The notes under the pieces: generated by a model
Told to the model about the DNA's origin: nothing
Databases searched by the model: none
The model's input: only the letters and a program-made list of their open reading frames with translations
Shown: piece after piece, positions 1 to 6,829 of the stretch
Position numbering within the stretch: position 1 is the first letter of the stretch
How the letters are laid out: each line of letters opens with the position of its first letter
Assembly: GCA_031969915.1 (NCBI GenBank)
Contig: DALYJJ010000212.1
Coordinates: forward strand, 1-8,368
Origin: DALYJJ01 sp031969915
Lineage (GTDB): Bacteria; Acidobacteriota; Terriglobia; Bryobacterales; Bryobacteraceae
Reading direction: 5' to 3'
Length of the DNA: 8,368 nt
Made by a program: the position numbers and the translations under genes

Positions 1-2549
1 ATCTGCCCATCAACGGCCGCAACTTTCTGGATTTCACGCTGCTCACTCCGGGCGTGGTGCGGGACGTGCGGGCGGGCGACATTTCCTTCGGCGGCCAGCG
101 CGGCACGGCGAACAGCCTGCTGGTGGACGGCGGCGACACGAACAACAACTTCTTCGGCCAATCGATGGGGCGGATCGGCAGCGGGCGCAGCCCGTACAGC
201 TTCAGCCAGGACGCGGTGCAGGAGTTCCAGGTGAAGACCAACGGGTACGATCCGGAGATCGGACGCGCGGGGGGCGGCGTGGTGAACGTCATCACCAAGT
301 CGGGCACGAACGAACTGCATGGGGGAGCGTTTTGGTTTTTCCGCGAACGCTCGATGAACGCCAACACGTTCATCAACAACTCGCGGCGCATTGCGCGGAC
401 ACCTTACCGGTTCAACCAGTTCGGCGGCAACGCCGGGGGACCCGTAAAGAAGGACAAGGTGTTCTTCTTCTACAACTACGACGGGCAGCGGAACTCGACG
501 CCGAACGAGGTGTTCCTGCAGGTGAACGCGCCAGCCGGTCGGGAACAGCAGCACGTGCTCCATGCCGACGAGGCCAGCCAGCGCGGCTTCCGCGAGCTGC
601 TGCCGTTCACCGGCGTCTATCAGCGGCGCTTCGACAACGACACGCACCTGGGCAAGGGCGATTGGAACATTTCCGACTCCCAACGTTTGAGCGTGCGGTA
701 CAACGCGAGCCGCTTCACGGGCGCCAACCTGGAGAACGGCGGGATCAACCGCTCACTTGAATCCACCGGCGACAGCCTGGTAACAAACGATCAGCTATCG
801 GCGGCGTACACGAAGATTTTCGGTGCGGCGACGGTGTATGACGCCCGGGTGATCTATATGCGGGACAACCAGCCGGGGCTTTCGAATTCGGCCAATCCGC
901 AGGCCACCATCCAGCAGGGTGGCCAGACAGTGATGGTCATCGGGCGGAATTTCTTCAGCCCGCGCTACACGAATATCAAGCGCTTCCAGAACATCCACAC
1001 GCTGAGCCACGTCCGCGGGCGGCACACCTACAAAGTCGGCGCGGACCTGAACTTCGACCGCATCGACAACTTCTTCCCGGGCAATTTCAGCGGCGCGTTC
1101 CTGTTCCCGAGCTACGCGGCATTCGCCAACCGGCAGGCGACGCTCTTCACGCAGGGCTTCGCGGGCGCGAGCACGGACGGCCCGCTGACCCGGCCGAACA
1201 TCAACGAATACGCGTTCTTCGTGCAGGACAACTGGCGGGTGAACGACAAGCTGACGCTCAACTACGGAGCGCGCTACGACCTGATGTGGTACGCGCAGCC
1301 TCTGGTGAGCAACCCCGATCCGGGGCTGAACCTGTTCAGTCTGAACACGGGGCGCATGAACCGGGACACCAACAACTGGGCGGGCCGCTTCGGCTTCGCC
1401 TACAAGCTGTCGAGCGACGGCCGGCTGGTACTGCGCGGCGGATACGGCATCTTTTACGCCCGCACGCCGTCGATCATGACGGGCACGGCGCATTCGCAGA
1501 ACGGCATCCAGGTACAGACCTACACGCTCACGGGGGCAGCGATTCCGGCATATCCGAACATCCTCTCCGCGCCGCCGACCTTGCAGCGGCGTCCGGACAT
1601 CTGGGCGTTTTCGCCGGACTACGTGCAACCGCAGACGCACCAGGCCAACTTCAACGTCGAGATGCGCGCGGCGAAGGACTACTCGGTGACGCTGGGCTAC
1701 CTGGGTGTGCGGGGCATGAAGCTGTCGCGCACGCGCGACGTCAACCTCTTCCCGGCGGAGGAAGTGCAGGGCACGCTTTCGACGGGCGGTACGATCGGCT
1801 TCTTCCGGCACCCGGGTCCGCAGAACGCGCCGTTCCGGCCCCTTGCCGGCTTCGGACGCGTGAGCCTGTTCGACAGCGGCGCGTCGTCGATCTACCACGG
1901 CGGCTTCGTGCAGGTGACCAAGCGCTATTCGAAGAACCTGCAATTCCTGGCCAGTTATACGTTCTCGAAAGTGATCGACACGGCGCCCGACCAGACGTCG
2001 GTTACGATCGGCACCGGAGACGACGCGAAGCAGGCACAGAACACGCTGCTGCCGAACCTGGACCGCGGCCCCGGCGTGAGCGACGTGAATCACCGGTTCG
2101 TTCTTTCCGGCGTGTACGATTTCACCTTCGCCAACCGCGCTTCGAACGCGTTCGTCCGCTACACCCTGGGCAATTGGCAACTGGCCCTGATCACGCAGAT
2201 CGAGAGCGGGCGCCGTTTCTCGCCCCTGGCGTCGAACGATCCGAACAACAACCAGATGCTCACCGACCGAACTCCGGGCGTGGGGCGCAACGTGCTGCTT
2301 GGGCCCGGCTTCGCGGCGGTGGATGTGCGGGTTTCGAAGGAGATCCCGCTGGGCACGGAACGCATTCGCATGCGGCTCATCGGGGAGGCGTTCAACCTCA
2401 CCAATCGGGCGAACTTCACCGGGTGGAACCAGCAGCAGTGGCTCTACAACGGGACGACGCGCGTGTTTACACCGAATCCCAACTACCTGGCGCGCACGGG
2501 GACGGCGGATCCCCGGATTTTGCAGATCGCGGCGAAGATTACGTTCTAA
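1..2549 (+). CDS. TonB-dependent receptor, Oar-like outer-membrane beta-barrel (5'-truncated)
   Basis: This is the C-terminal 848 residues of a large outer-membrane receptor of the acidobacterial Oar/TonB-dependent type, a family that moves substrates across the outer membrane with TonB energy. The frame is open from the first codon at position 3 (LPINGRNFLDF, a typical plug segment), so the GTG at 54 is an internal codon and the true start lies to the left. The signal peptide, any carboxypeptidase-like regulatory domain and any TonB box are therefore out of view. The plug occupies about visible residues 1-105, with LLVDGGDTNNN, DAVQEFQV and VVNVITKSGTNELHG. The rest looks like barrel: amphipathic strands such as FVQDNWRV and LTLNYGARYDL, then SDVNHRFVLSG, ending in ILQIAAKITF with the terminal aromatic residue used as a barrel-assembly signal. 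The substrate cannot be told from sequence. The family call is firm. The gene stops 41 nt before rsmB. Confidence 0.93.
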   Translation, partial: LPINGRNFLDFTLLTPGVVRDVRAGDISFGGQRGTANSLLVDGGDTNNNFFGQSMGRIGSGRSPYSFSQDAVQEFQVKTNGYDPEIGRAGGGVVNVITKSGTNELHGGAFWFFRERSMNANTFINNSRRIARTPYRFNQFGGNAGGPVKKDKVFFFYNYDGQRNSTPNEVFLQVNAPAGREQQHVLHADEASQRGFRELLPFTGVYQRRFDNDTHLGKGDWNISDSQRLSVRYNASRFTGANLENGGINRSLESTGDSLVTNDQLSAAYTKIFGAATVYDARVIYMRDNQPGLSNSANPQATIQQGGQTVMVIGRNFFSPRYTNIKRFQNIHTLSHVRGRHTYKVGADLNFDRIDNFFPGNFSGAFLFPSYAAFANRQATLFTQGFAGASTDGPLTRPNINEYAFFVQDNWRVNDKLTLNYGARYDLMWYAQPLVSNPDPGLNLFSLNTGRMNRDTNNWAGRFGFAYKLSSDGRLVLRGGYGIFYARTPSIMTGTAHSQNGIQVQTYTLTGAAIPAYPNILSAPPTLQRRPDIWAFSPDYVQPQTHQANFNVEMRAAKDYSVTLGYLGVRGMKLSRTRDVNLFPAEEVQGTLSTGGTIGFFRHPGPQNAPFRPLAGFGRVSLFDSGASSIYHGGFVQVTKRYSKNLQFLASYTFSKVIDTAPDQTSVTIGTGDDAKQAQNTLLPNLDRGPGVSDVNHRFVLSGVYDFTFANRASNAFVRYTLGNWQLALITQIESGRRFSPLASNDPNNNQMLTDRTPGVGRNVLLGPGFAAVDVRVSKEIPLGTERIRMRLIGEAFNLTNRANFTGWNQQQWLYNGTTRVFTPNPNYLARTGTADPRILQIAAKITF

Positions 2550-2590
2550 CGACGCTCGGACTCCCGGCGGGCGGCGCAGTATCCTGGGAC

Positions 2591-3748
2591 GTGCTCGCGC
2601 CCGCCCGCCGCATCGCCTTCGACGTGCTGGTTCGCGTCCACGGAGGCGCCTGGGCGACGGAGTTGCTTGTCGCGGCGCTGGAGGGGCTGGATGCGCGTGA
2701 CGCGGGGCTGGCCCAGGAACTCGTCATGGGGTGCCTGCGGCGGCAGGCGCAACTCGACTTCCTGATTGGGCATTTCGCGGGGCGGCGGGATTTGAAGCTC
2801 GATCCGGAAGTGAGCATCGCTCTGCGGCTGGGAATCTACCAGCTCTACTATCTGGAGCGCATTCCTCCGCACGCGGCAGTGGGCGAGAGCGTGGAACTGG
2901 TGAAGCGGGCGAACAAGGCGCCGGCGGCGGGGCTCGTGAACGCAGTGCTCCGCAAAGTCCGGCGCGGGCCGGTGCGATGGCCGGACCGCGCGACCGAACT
3001 CTCCGTGCCGCAGTGGGTCCTGGAGGGCTGGGAGCGCGCGTATGGGAGAGAGACGGCGGCGAAGATCGCGCTCGCGTTTCTAGAGACGCCGGAGACGTGG
3101 GTGCGGCTGGGACCGGGCGACCGGGCGCCGGAAGGCGTGCGTCTTGAGCCCGCGCCGGACGTGCCCGGAGCGTATCGCGTCGTGGAAGGGAAACCACACG
3201 GGCTGCGCATTCAGGATGTGAGTTCGCAGTCGATCGTGCCCCTGCTAGACCTGCAACCCGGGCACACGCTCCTGGATCTGTGCGCGGCGCCGGGAAACAA
3301 GACAGCGCAAGCGATGGAGTCGGGAGCGAAAGCGATCGCCTGCGATCTCTACTGGCGGCGGCTGCGCGATTTTCAGGCCGCGGGCGCCGCCCGGGTGGCA
3401 TTGGACGCCCGGCGGCCCTTGCCCTTCCGGCGCCGATTCGACCGGGTCCTGGTGGACGCGCCCTGCTCAGGTACAGGCACGTTGGGCAGGAACCCAGAAA
3501 TCAAGTGGCGGCTCAAGCCGGAGGATTTGGACGACCTCTCGAACCGGCAGACGGCGATTCTGACGCGCGCGCTCGAGGCGCTCGCGCCGGGAGGCAGGCT
3601 GGTCTACTCCACCTGTTCGCTCGAAGCGGAAGAGAACGGCGAGGTGGTGCGCGCGGTGCTCGGACACGCTCCCGAACGCGAATTTCAAAGGGTTCCGGGG
3701 CTCCAGGCCGGGGATGGTTTCTACGCCGCCGTGATACCATCGAGATAG
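2591..3748 (+). CDS. rsmB: 16S rRNA (cytosine-967-C5)-methyltransferase RsmB
   Basis: This is the S-adenosylmethionine-dependent enzyme that makes m5C967 in 16S rRNA (RsmB/Sun family), 385 residues against about 429 in E. coli. An N-terminal NusB-like helical domain covers roughly residues 5-125 (ARRIAFDVL near the start, then IALRLGIYQLYYL and GLVNAVLRKV). The Rossmann methyltransferase domain has motif I DLCAAPGNKT at residues 229-238, the acidic cofactor residue in IACDL, motif IV DAPCSG at 289-294 and motif VI YSTCS with Cys342. By family knowledge Cys342 is the nucleophile attacking C6 of cytosine and Cys292 helps product release. Motif I reads PGNK rather than the commoner PGGK. The frame is open far upstream through the receptor gene, but homology begins just after the GTG at 2591, so I chose that start even though no clear Shine-Dalgarno precedes it. 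The next gene, rpe, starts 22 nt after the stop. Confidence 0.93.
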   Translation: MLAPARRIAFDVLVRVHGGAWATELLVAALEGLDARDAGLAQELVMGCLRRQAQLDFLIGHFAGRRDLKLDPEVSIALRLGIYQLYYLERIPPHAAVGESVELVKRANKAPAAGLVNAVLRKVRRGPVRWPDRATELSVPQWVLEGWERAYGRETAAKIALAFLETPETWVRLGPGDRAPEGVRLEPAPDVPGAYRVVEGKPHGLRIQDVSSQSIVPLLDLQPGHTLLDLCAAPGNKTAQAMESGAKAIACDLYWRRLRDFQAAGAARVALDARRPLPFRRRFDRVLVDAPCSGTGTLGRNPEIKWRLKPEDLDDLSNRQTAILTRALEALAPGGRLVYSTCSLEAEENGEVVRAVLGHAPEREFQRVPGLQAGDGFYAAVIPSR

Positions 3749-3770
3749 CCCCAAACGGTTGAGCCTGCGA

Positions 3771-4445
3771 ATGGTTGAGATCGTTCCCTCCATACTGTCG
3801 GCCGATTTCACGCGCCTCGCCGAAGAGATCGCGCGCGTGGAGCGAGGGGGTGCGTCCATGCTCCATCTGGACGTCATGGACGGGCATTTTGTGCCGAATC
3901 TGACCATCGGGCCGCCGGTGGTGAAGTCGATCCGCAAGGCCACCCGGATGACGTTGGATGTGCACCTGATGATCACCGATCCCGACACCTACGCGCCTGT
4001 CTTTATCGAAGCGGGCGCAGACCAGGTTTCGGTGCACCAGGAAACCTGCTCGCACCTGGACCGCACGCTGCGCATGATCCGGAGCGAAGGTGCGCGGCCG
4101 GGGGTGGTGCTGAACCCGGCGACGCCGGTGACGACGCTCGAAAACGTACTGGAGTTGGTGGACTACGTGCTTATCATGAGCGTGAACCCCGGCTTCGGCG
4201 GGCAGCGCTTCATTCCGCGCTCGCTCGACAAGGTCCGGGCGCTGGACCGGATCCGGAAAGAGCAGGGGTTGGGCTTCGCGATCGAAATCGACGGTGGCGT
4301 GACGGCGGAGAACGTCGCCGAAGTGGTCCGCGCGGGAGTGGACTGGGTAGTCACGGGTGCGAGCGTGTTCCTGAGCGGAGACGCCACGGCCGCGGTGAAC
4401 GAAATGCGGGAAGCGGCGCGGAGCGCGTTCAGCGTGCGCGTCTGA
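3771..4445 (+). CDS. rpe: Ribulose-phosphate 3-epimerase
   Basis: This cytoplasmic TIM-barrel enzyme interconverts D-ribulose 5-phosphate and D-xylulose 5-phosphate in the pentose phosphate pathway. From the ATG it is 224 residues, the normal family length. The expected signatures are present in order: PSILSADF at residues 6-13, LHLDVMDGHFVPN at 31-43, DVHLMI at 63-68, MSVNPGFGGQ at 136-145 and EIDGGV at 172-177. The metal ligands known in the family map to His32, Asp34, His65 and Asp174, with Asp34 and Asp174 as the acid/base pair, so the protein should be active. An in-frame TTG at 3759 would add four residues (MSLR). I prefer the ATG because family members normally start two to five residues before the PSILSADF segment, although neither start has a good ribosome-binding site. 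It lies 22 nt after rsmB and 39 nt before bamD, consistent with co-transcription. Confidence 0.96.
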   Translation: MVEIVPSILSADFTRLAEEIARVERGGASMLHLDVMDGHFVPNLTIGPPVVKSIRKATRMTLDVHLMITDPDTYAPVFIEAGADQVSVHQETCSHLDRTLRMIRSEGARPGVVLNPATPVTTLENVLELVDYVLIMSVNPGFGGQRFIPRSLDKVRALDRIRKEQGLGFAIEIDGGVTAENVAEVVRAGVDWVVTGASVFLSGDATAAVNEMREAARSAFSVRV

Positions 4446-4462
4446 GTGTGAAAAAAGAGAAC

Positions 4463-4484
4463 AGGTTGTGAGGTTGTGATCACG
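4463..4484 (+). promoter_or_regulatory. bamD translation-initiation region with tandem 8-bp repeat and palindrome
   Basis: Seen directly: AGGTTGTG occurs twice in tandem at 4463-4470 and 4471-4478, and the perfect palindrome GTGATCAC lies at 4476-4483, just before the ATG at 4485. GAGG at 4470-4473 can serve as Shine-Dalgarno for that ATG with an 11-nt spacer, slightly long, but only 2 nt from the alternative GTG at 4476. This supports the ATG. A regulatory role for the repeat or palindrome is a guess. Confidence 0.4.
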
Positions 4485-5735
4485 ATGCATCGAAATGCAA
4501 ACTGGGGAGCGCGGCTGCTCGTGCTCGTGTTGCTGGTGGGACTGCTCGGCTCCTGCGGATTCCGCCGCAAGAAGTACGAGAACCCGATCACGAAGGACAC
4601 CCAGCAGCCCGACAAGGTGCTTTTCGACAAAGCCGTGCGCGACATCGAGCGCGGACGCTTCGAAGTGGCTCGCCTGACGCTGCAAACGCTCATCAACACG
4701 TACGACACCAGCGAGTATATGGCGAAGGCGAAGCTCGCGATCGCCGATAGCTGGTATCGCGAAGGCGGCTCGCACGCGCTGGCGCAGGCTGAGGCGGAGT
4801 ACAAGGACTTCATCCTCTTCTACCCGACGATGGAGGAATCCGCGGAGGCGCAGGCGCGCATCTGTATGATCCACTACAAGGGCATGGAGAAGCCGGACCG
4901 CGACGACCAGCACGCGGTGCGCGCCGACGAGGAATGCCGGCAGTTGCTGGCGCAGTTCCCGAACTCGAAGTTCGTGCCGCAGGTGCAGCAGATCGTGCGC
5001 AACATCCAGGAAGTTCTGGCCGAGCGCGAGTTCCGCGTGGGCACGTACTATCACACCAAGGGCAGTCTTTTCGCGGCCGCGAACCGGCTCCAGACGTTGA
5101 CGGACCACTATCCGCTGTTCAGCAAGTCCGACGACGCGCTGTGGAAGCTGGGCGACGCCTACGGGCGCATGGGACCGCGGTTCCGGCAGAGGAGCGGCGA
5201 GGCGCTGACGAAGCTGGTGCGCGATTATCCCTTGAGCGGACTGGTGGACGAGGCGAAGAAAAAGCTCACGGCGTTGGAGATGCCCGTTCCGGAACCCGAC
5301 CCGGTGGCGATCGCGCGGATGAAGTACGAGCAGGAACACTTCGAGAAACCGGGCTTCTTTAACCCGTTGTGGAGTGTGCTGCGCAAGGGTCCGGACACGT
5401 ACATGGCGGCGCGCTCGGGCACGCCTGCGCAAACGACGCTGCGGCCCTCCATTCCGGCGTCGGTGCCGATTCCGGGGGCGGGCGCGGGATCGGGCTTCAC
5501 GGGTGACGTGACGGTGTCGACAGTAGGCGACGGCTCGAACCTGGACACCAAGCCGGACGCTCGCCTTTCGCAACAGGGCGGGCAGCCGCCGGCGGAAGCC
5601 AAGCCTGCCGCCGCGCAGCCCGAACCGCCGCCGGCCGCGCCGGCCAAGGAAAACAAGAAGAACAACAACCGGAAGAAGGACAGCAAGAAGGAGGCCAGCA
5701 AATCAGCGGTCCCCAGCAGATCAGCGGGCCAATGA
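4485..5735 (+). CDS. bamD: Outer-membrane assembly lipoprotein BamD with long C-terminal tail
   Basis: BamD is the TPR-containing lipoprotein that works with BamA to fold and insert beta-barrel proteins into the outer membrane. From the ATG it has 416 residues. The lipoprotein signal is clear: a basic N-terminus, a Leu/Val-rich core and lipobox LGSC giving lipidated Cys24, followed by Gly, which does not suggest inner-membrane retention. Residues about 42-262 form the TPR core with BamD hallmarks: FDKAVRDIERGRFEVA, YKDFILFYPT, DRDDQHAVRADEECRQLL followed by FPNSKF, and AEREFRVGTYYHTKG. E. coli BamD ends roughly here, at about 245 residues. Instead this protein continues about 150 residues, through a segment with EKPGFFNPLW, then a Pro/Ala-rich stretch, then a Lys/Asn-rich end (KENKKNNNRKKDSKKEASK). 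The tail is probably disordered. The stop overlaps the start of the next gene by ATGA. A GTG at 4476 would add three residues. Confidence 0.92.
   Translation: MHRNANWGARLLVLVLLVGLLGSCGFRRKKYENPITKDTQQPDKVLFDKAVRDIERGRFEVARLTLQTLINTYDTSEYMAKAKLAIADSWYREGGSHALAQAEAEYKDFILFYPTMEESAEAQARICMIHYKGMEKPDRDDQHAVRADEECRQLLAQFPNSKFVPQVQQIVRNIQEVLAEREFRVGTYYHTKGSLFAAANRLQTLTDHYPLFSKSDDALWKLGDAYGRMGPRFRQRSGEALTKLVRDYPLSGLVDEAKKKLTALEMPVPEPDPVAIARMKYEQEHFEKPGFFNPLWSVLRKGPDTYMAARSGTPAQTTLRPSIPASVPIPGAGAGSGFTGDVTVSTVGDGSNLDTKPDARLSQQGGQPPAEAKPAAAQPEPPPAAPAKENKKNNNRKKDSKKEASKSAVPSRSAGQ
5732..5735 (+). promoter_or_regulatory. ATGA stop/start overlap coupling bamD to the response regulator
   Basis: The ATG of the response-regulator gene (5732-5734) overlaps the TGA of bamD (5733-5735). 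There is no Shine-Dalgarno at a usable distance before 5732; the nearest strong one, AAGGAGG at 5688-5694, is 37 nt upstream. Translation of the downstream gene therefore probably depends on ribosomes finishing bamD. The overlap is seen directly; the coupling is inferred. Confidence 0.75.
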
Positions 5736-6310
5736 AGCGCATTCTTCTCGCTGACGACAGCCCCCACGCCCAACGGATGGGCGAGCGCATCCTCCGCGAA
5801 GAGGGCTTCGAAGTAGTCACGGTAACGGACGGCGAAACCGCCCTGGTGCGATTGGCGGACGCCGATCCCGACCTGGTGATCGCCGACGTTTTCCTGCCCC
5901 GGAAGAGCGGCTACGAGATCTGCGAGTTCGTGAAGAAGACGCCGCGCCACCAGCATGCACGCGTGGTTCTGACCGCCGGACTGCTGGAGCCGCTCGATGA
6001 GGACGAGGCGAATCGCGTGGGCAGCGACGCGATTCTGAAGAAACCGTTTGAGGCCTCAATGGTGGTGGACACGATCCGCCCGCTGATCGAGGCCGCGAGT
6101 TTCGCTCGGGGCCTGTTTCCCGAGGACGCGGCGCAGCCGGCGCCGCTGGCCGTTCCAGACCCCGTTCCGCCCGCGCCGCCCCCCATGCCGCCCACGCCGG
6201 AGATCGATCCGGAGCGGGTCCGGGCCGCGATCACGATCGCGCTCGACCGCGCGCTACCCCGTATGATTGAAGAGATCACCGAACGGGTTCTGGTCGCCCT
6301 AGGACACTAA
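5732..6310 (+). CDS. Response regulator: receiver domain, Pro-rich linker, C-terminal helix
   Basis: This 192-residue protein begins with a complete CheY-like receiver domain, residues 1 to about 125. The acidic pair Asp8-Asp9, the phospho-acceptor Asp52 in IADVFLPRKSGYE, the switch residue Thr81 in VVLTAG, and Lys104 in LKKPF are all present, so it should accept phosphate from a histidine kinase. No DNA-binding, GGDEF, EAL or HD-GYP domain follows. Instead there is a Pro/Ala-rich linker at about residues 131-155 (PDPVPPAPPPMPPTPEID) and a predicted amphipathic helix at about 158-192 (DPERVRAAITIALDRAL, ending TERVLVALGH). The C-terminal helix could mediate dimerisation or partner binding. 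No kinase gene is visible, so the input is unknown. Its start overlaps the bamD stop and yajQ follows 13 nt downstream. The receiver call is firm; the output is unknown. Confidence 0.9.
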   Translation: MKRILLADDSPHAQRMGERILREEGFEVVTVTDGETALVRLADADPDLVIADVFLPRKSGYEICEFVKKTPRHQHARVVLTAGLLEPLDEDEANRVGSDAILKKPFEASMVVDTIRPLIEAASFARGLFPEDAAQPAPLAVPDPVPPAPPPMPPTPEIDPERVRAAITIALDRALPRMIEEITERVLVALGH

Positions 6311-6323
6311 GAAAGCACAACTC

Positions 6324-6824
6324 ATGCCCGACAATTCTTTCGATATTGTTTCGAAGGTCGAAATGCCCGAGGTCGTCAACGCGATCCAGCAGGCGCTCAA
6401 GGAGATTACCCAGCGCTACGACCTGAAGGATTCGAAGTCCCACATCGAACTGAACGAGAAGGACAACAAGATCACGCTCACCAGCGCCGACGATTTCAAA
6501 CTCAAGGCCGTGACCGACATTCTGGAATCGAAGCTGGTGAAGCGGAAAGTACCGTTGAAGGCGCTGAGCTTCGGACCGATTCAGCCGGCGGCCAGTTCCA
6601 CCGTGCGCCAGGAGGTGACCCTCCAGCAAGGCATCTCCACGGAGAAGGCGCGGGAGATCGTGAAGACCATCAAGGACTCGAAGAAGAAAGTGCAGGCCTC
6701 CATTCAGGGGGACTTCGTTCGCGTGAACGGCAAGGACCGCGACACGCTGCAGGAAATCATTACGCTGCTGCGCGGGCAGGACTTCGGCATCGACATGCAG
6801 TTCACTAACTACCGGTCGAATTAA
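6324..6824 (+). CDS. yajQ: YajQ-family nucleotide-binding protein (cyclic-di-GMP-binding in some species)
   Basis: This 166-residue cytoplasmic protein matches the YajQ family along its whole length; E. coli YajQ is about 163 residues. Visible landmarks are the N-terminal FDIVSKVEMPEVVNAI, DLKDSKSHIELNEKDNKI, the SADDFKLKAVTDILESKL segment, LQQGISTEKAREIVKTIKDS, and the C-terminal KVQASIQGDFVRVNGKDRD followed by MQFTNYR. The family has two ferredoxin-like (RRM-like) subdomains that bind nucleic acid or nucleotides. A Xanthomonas member is reported to bind cyclic di-GMP and act as a transcriptional co-regulator; whether this one does is not visible in the sequence. The ATG is preceded by a weak AAGAAAG ribosome-binding site about 8 nt away. 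It follows the response regulator by 13 nt and precedes the hydrolase by 5 nt, which suggests one transcript. Confidence 0.95.
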   Translation: MPDNSFDIVSKVEMPEVVNAIQQALKEITQRYDLKDSKSHIELNEKDNKITLTSADDFKLKAVTDILESKLVKRKVPLKALSFGPIQPAASSTVRQEVTLQQGISTEKAREIVKTIKDSKKKVQASIQGDFVRVNGKDRDTLQEIITLLRGQDFGIDMQFTNYRSN

Positions 6825-6829
6825 GAGCC

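Noticed and set aside
795..2180. A 461-codon open frame on the minus strand opposite the TonB-dependent receptor.
   Set aside because: It has an Arg/Val-rich composition typical of a shadow frame, no domain signature, and full overlap with an unmistakable barrel gene.
1286..2590. A possible N-terminal extension of RsmB of about 435 residues, since its frame stays open through the receptor gene.
   Set aside because: The extension translates to low-complexity Arg/Ala/Pro sequence overlapping the receptor, whereas RsmB homology begins exactly after the GTG at 2591.
3713..3741. Inverted repeat GATGGT/ACCATC at the end of rsmB as a possible terminator.
   Set aside because: The stem is only 6 bp with a 17-nt loop, sits inside coding sequence and is followed by no T run.
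4474..4484. TTGTGATCACG before bamD as a CRP/FNR-type site.
   Set aside because: The half-sites abut with no central spacer, unlike the TGTGA-N6-TCACA or TTGAT-N4-ATCAA layouts.
3513..5573. A 686-codon open frame on the minus strand opposite rsmB, rpe and bamD.
   Set aside because: Its translation is Arg/His/Val-rich with no recognisable domain, and it lies antisense to three clear genes. High G+C at third codon positions suppresses stops in this frame.
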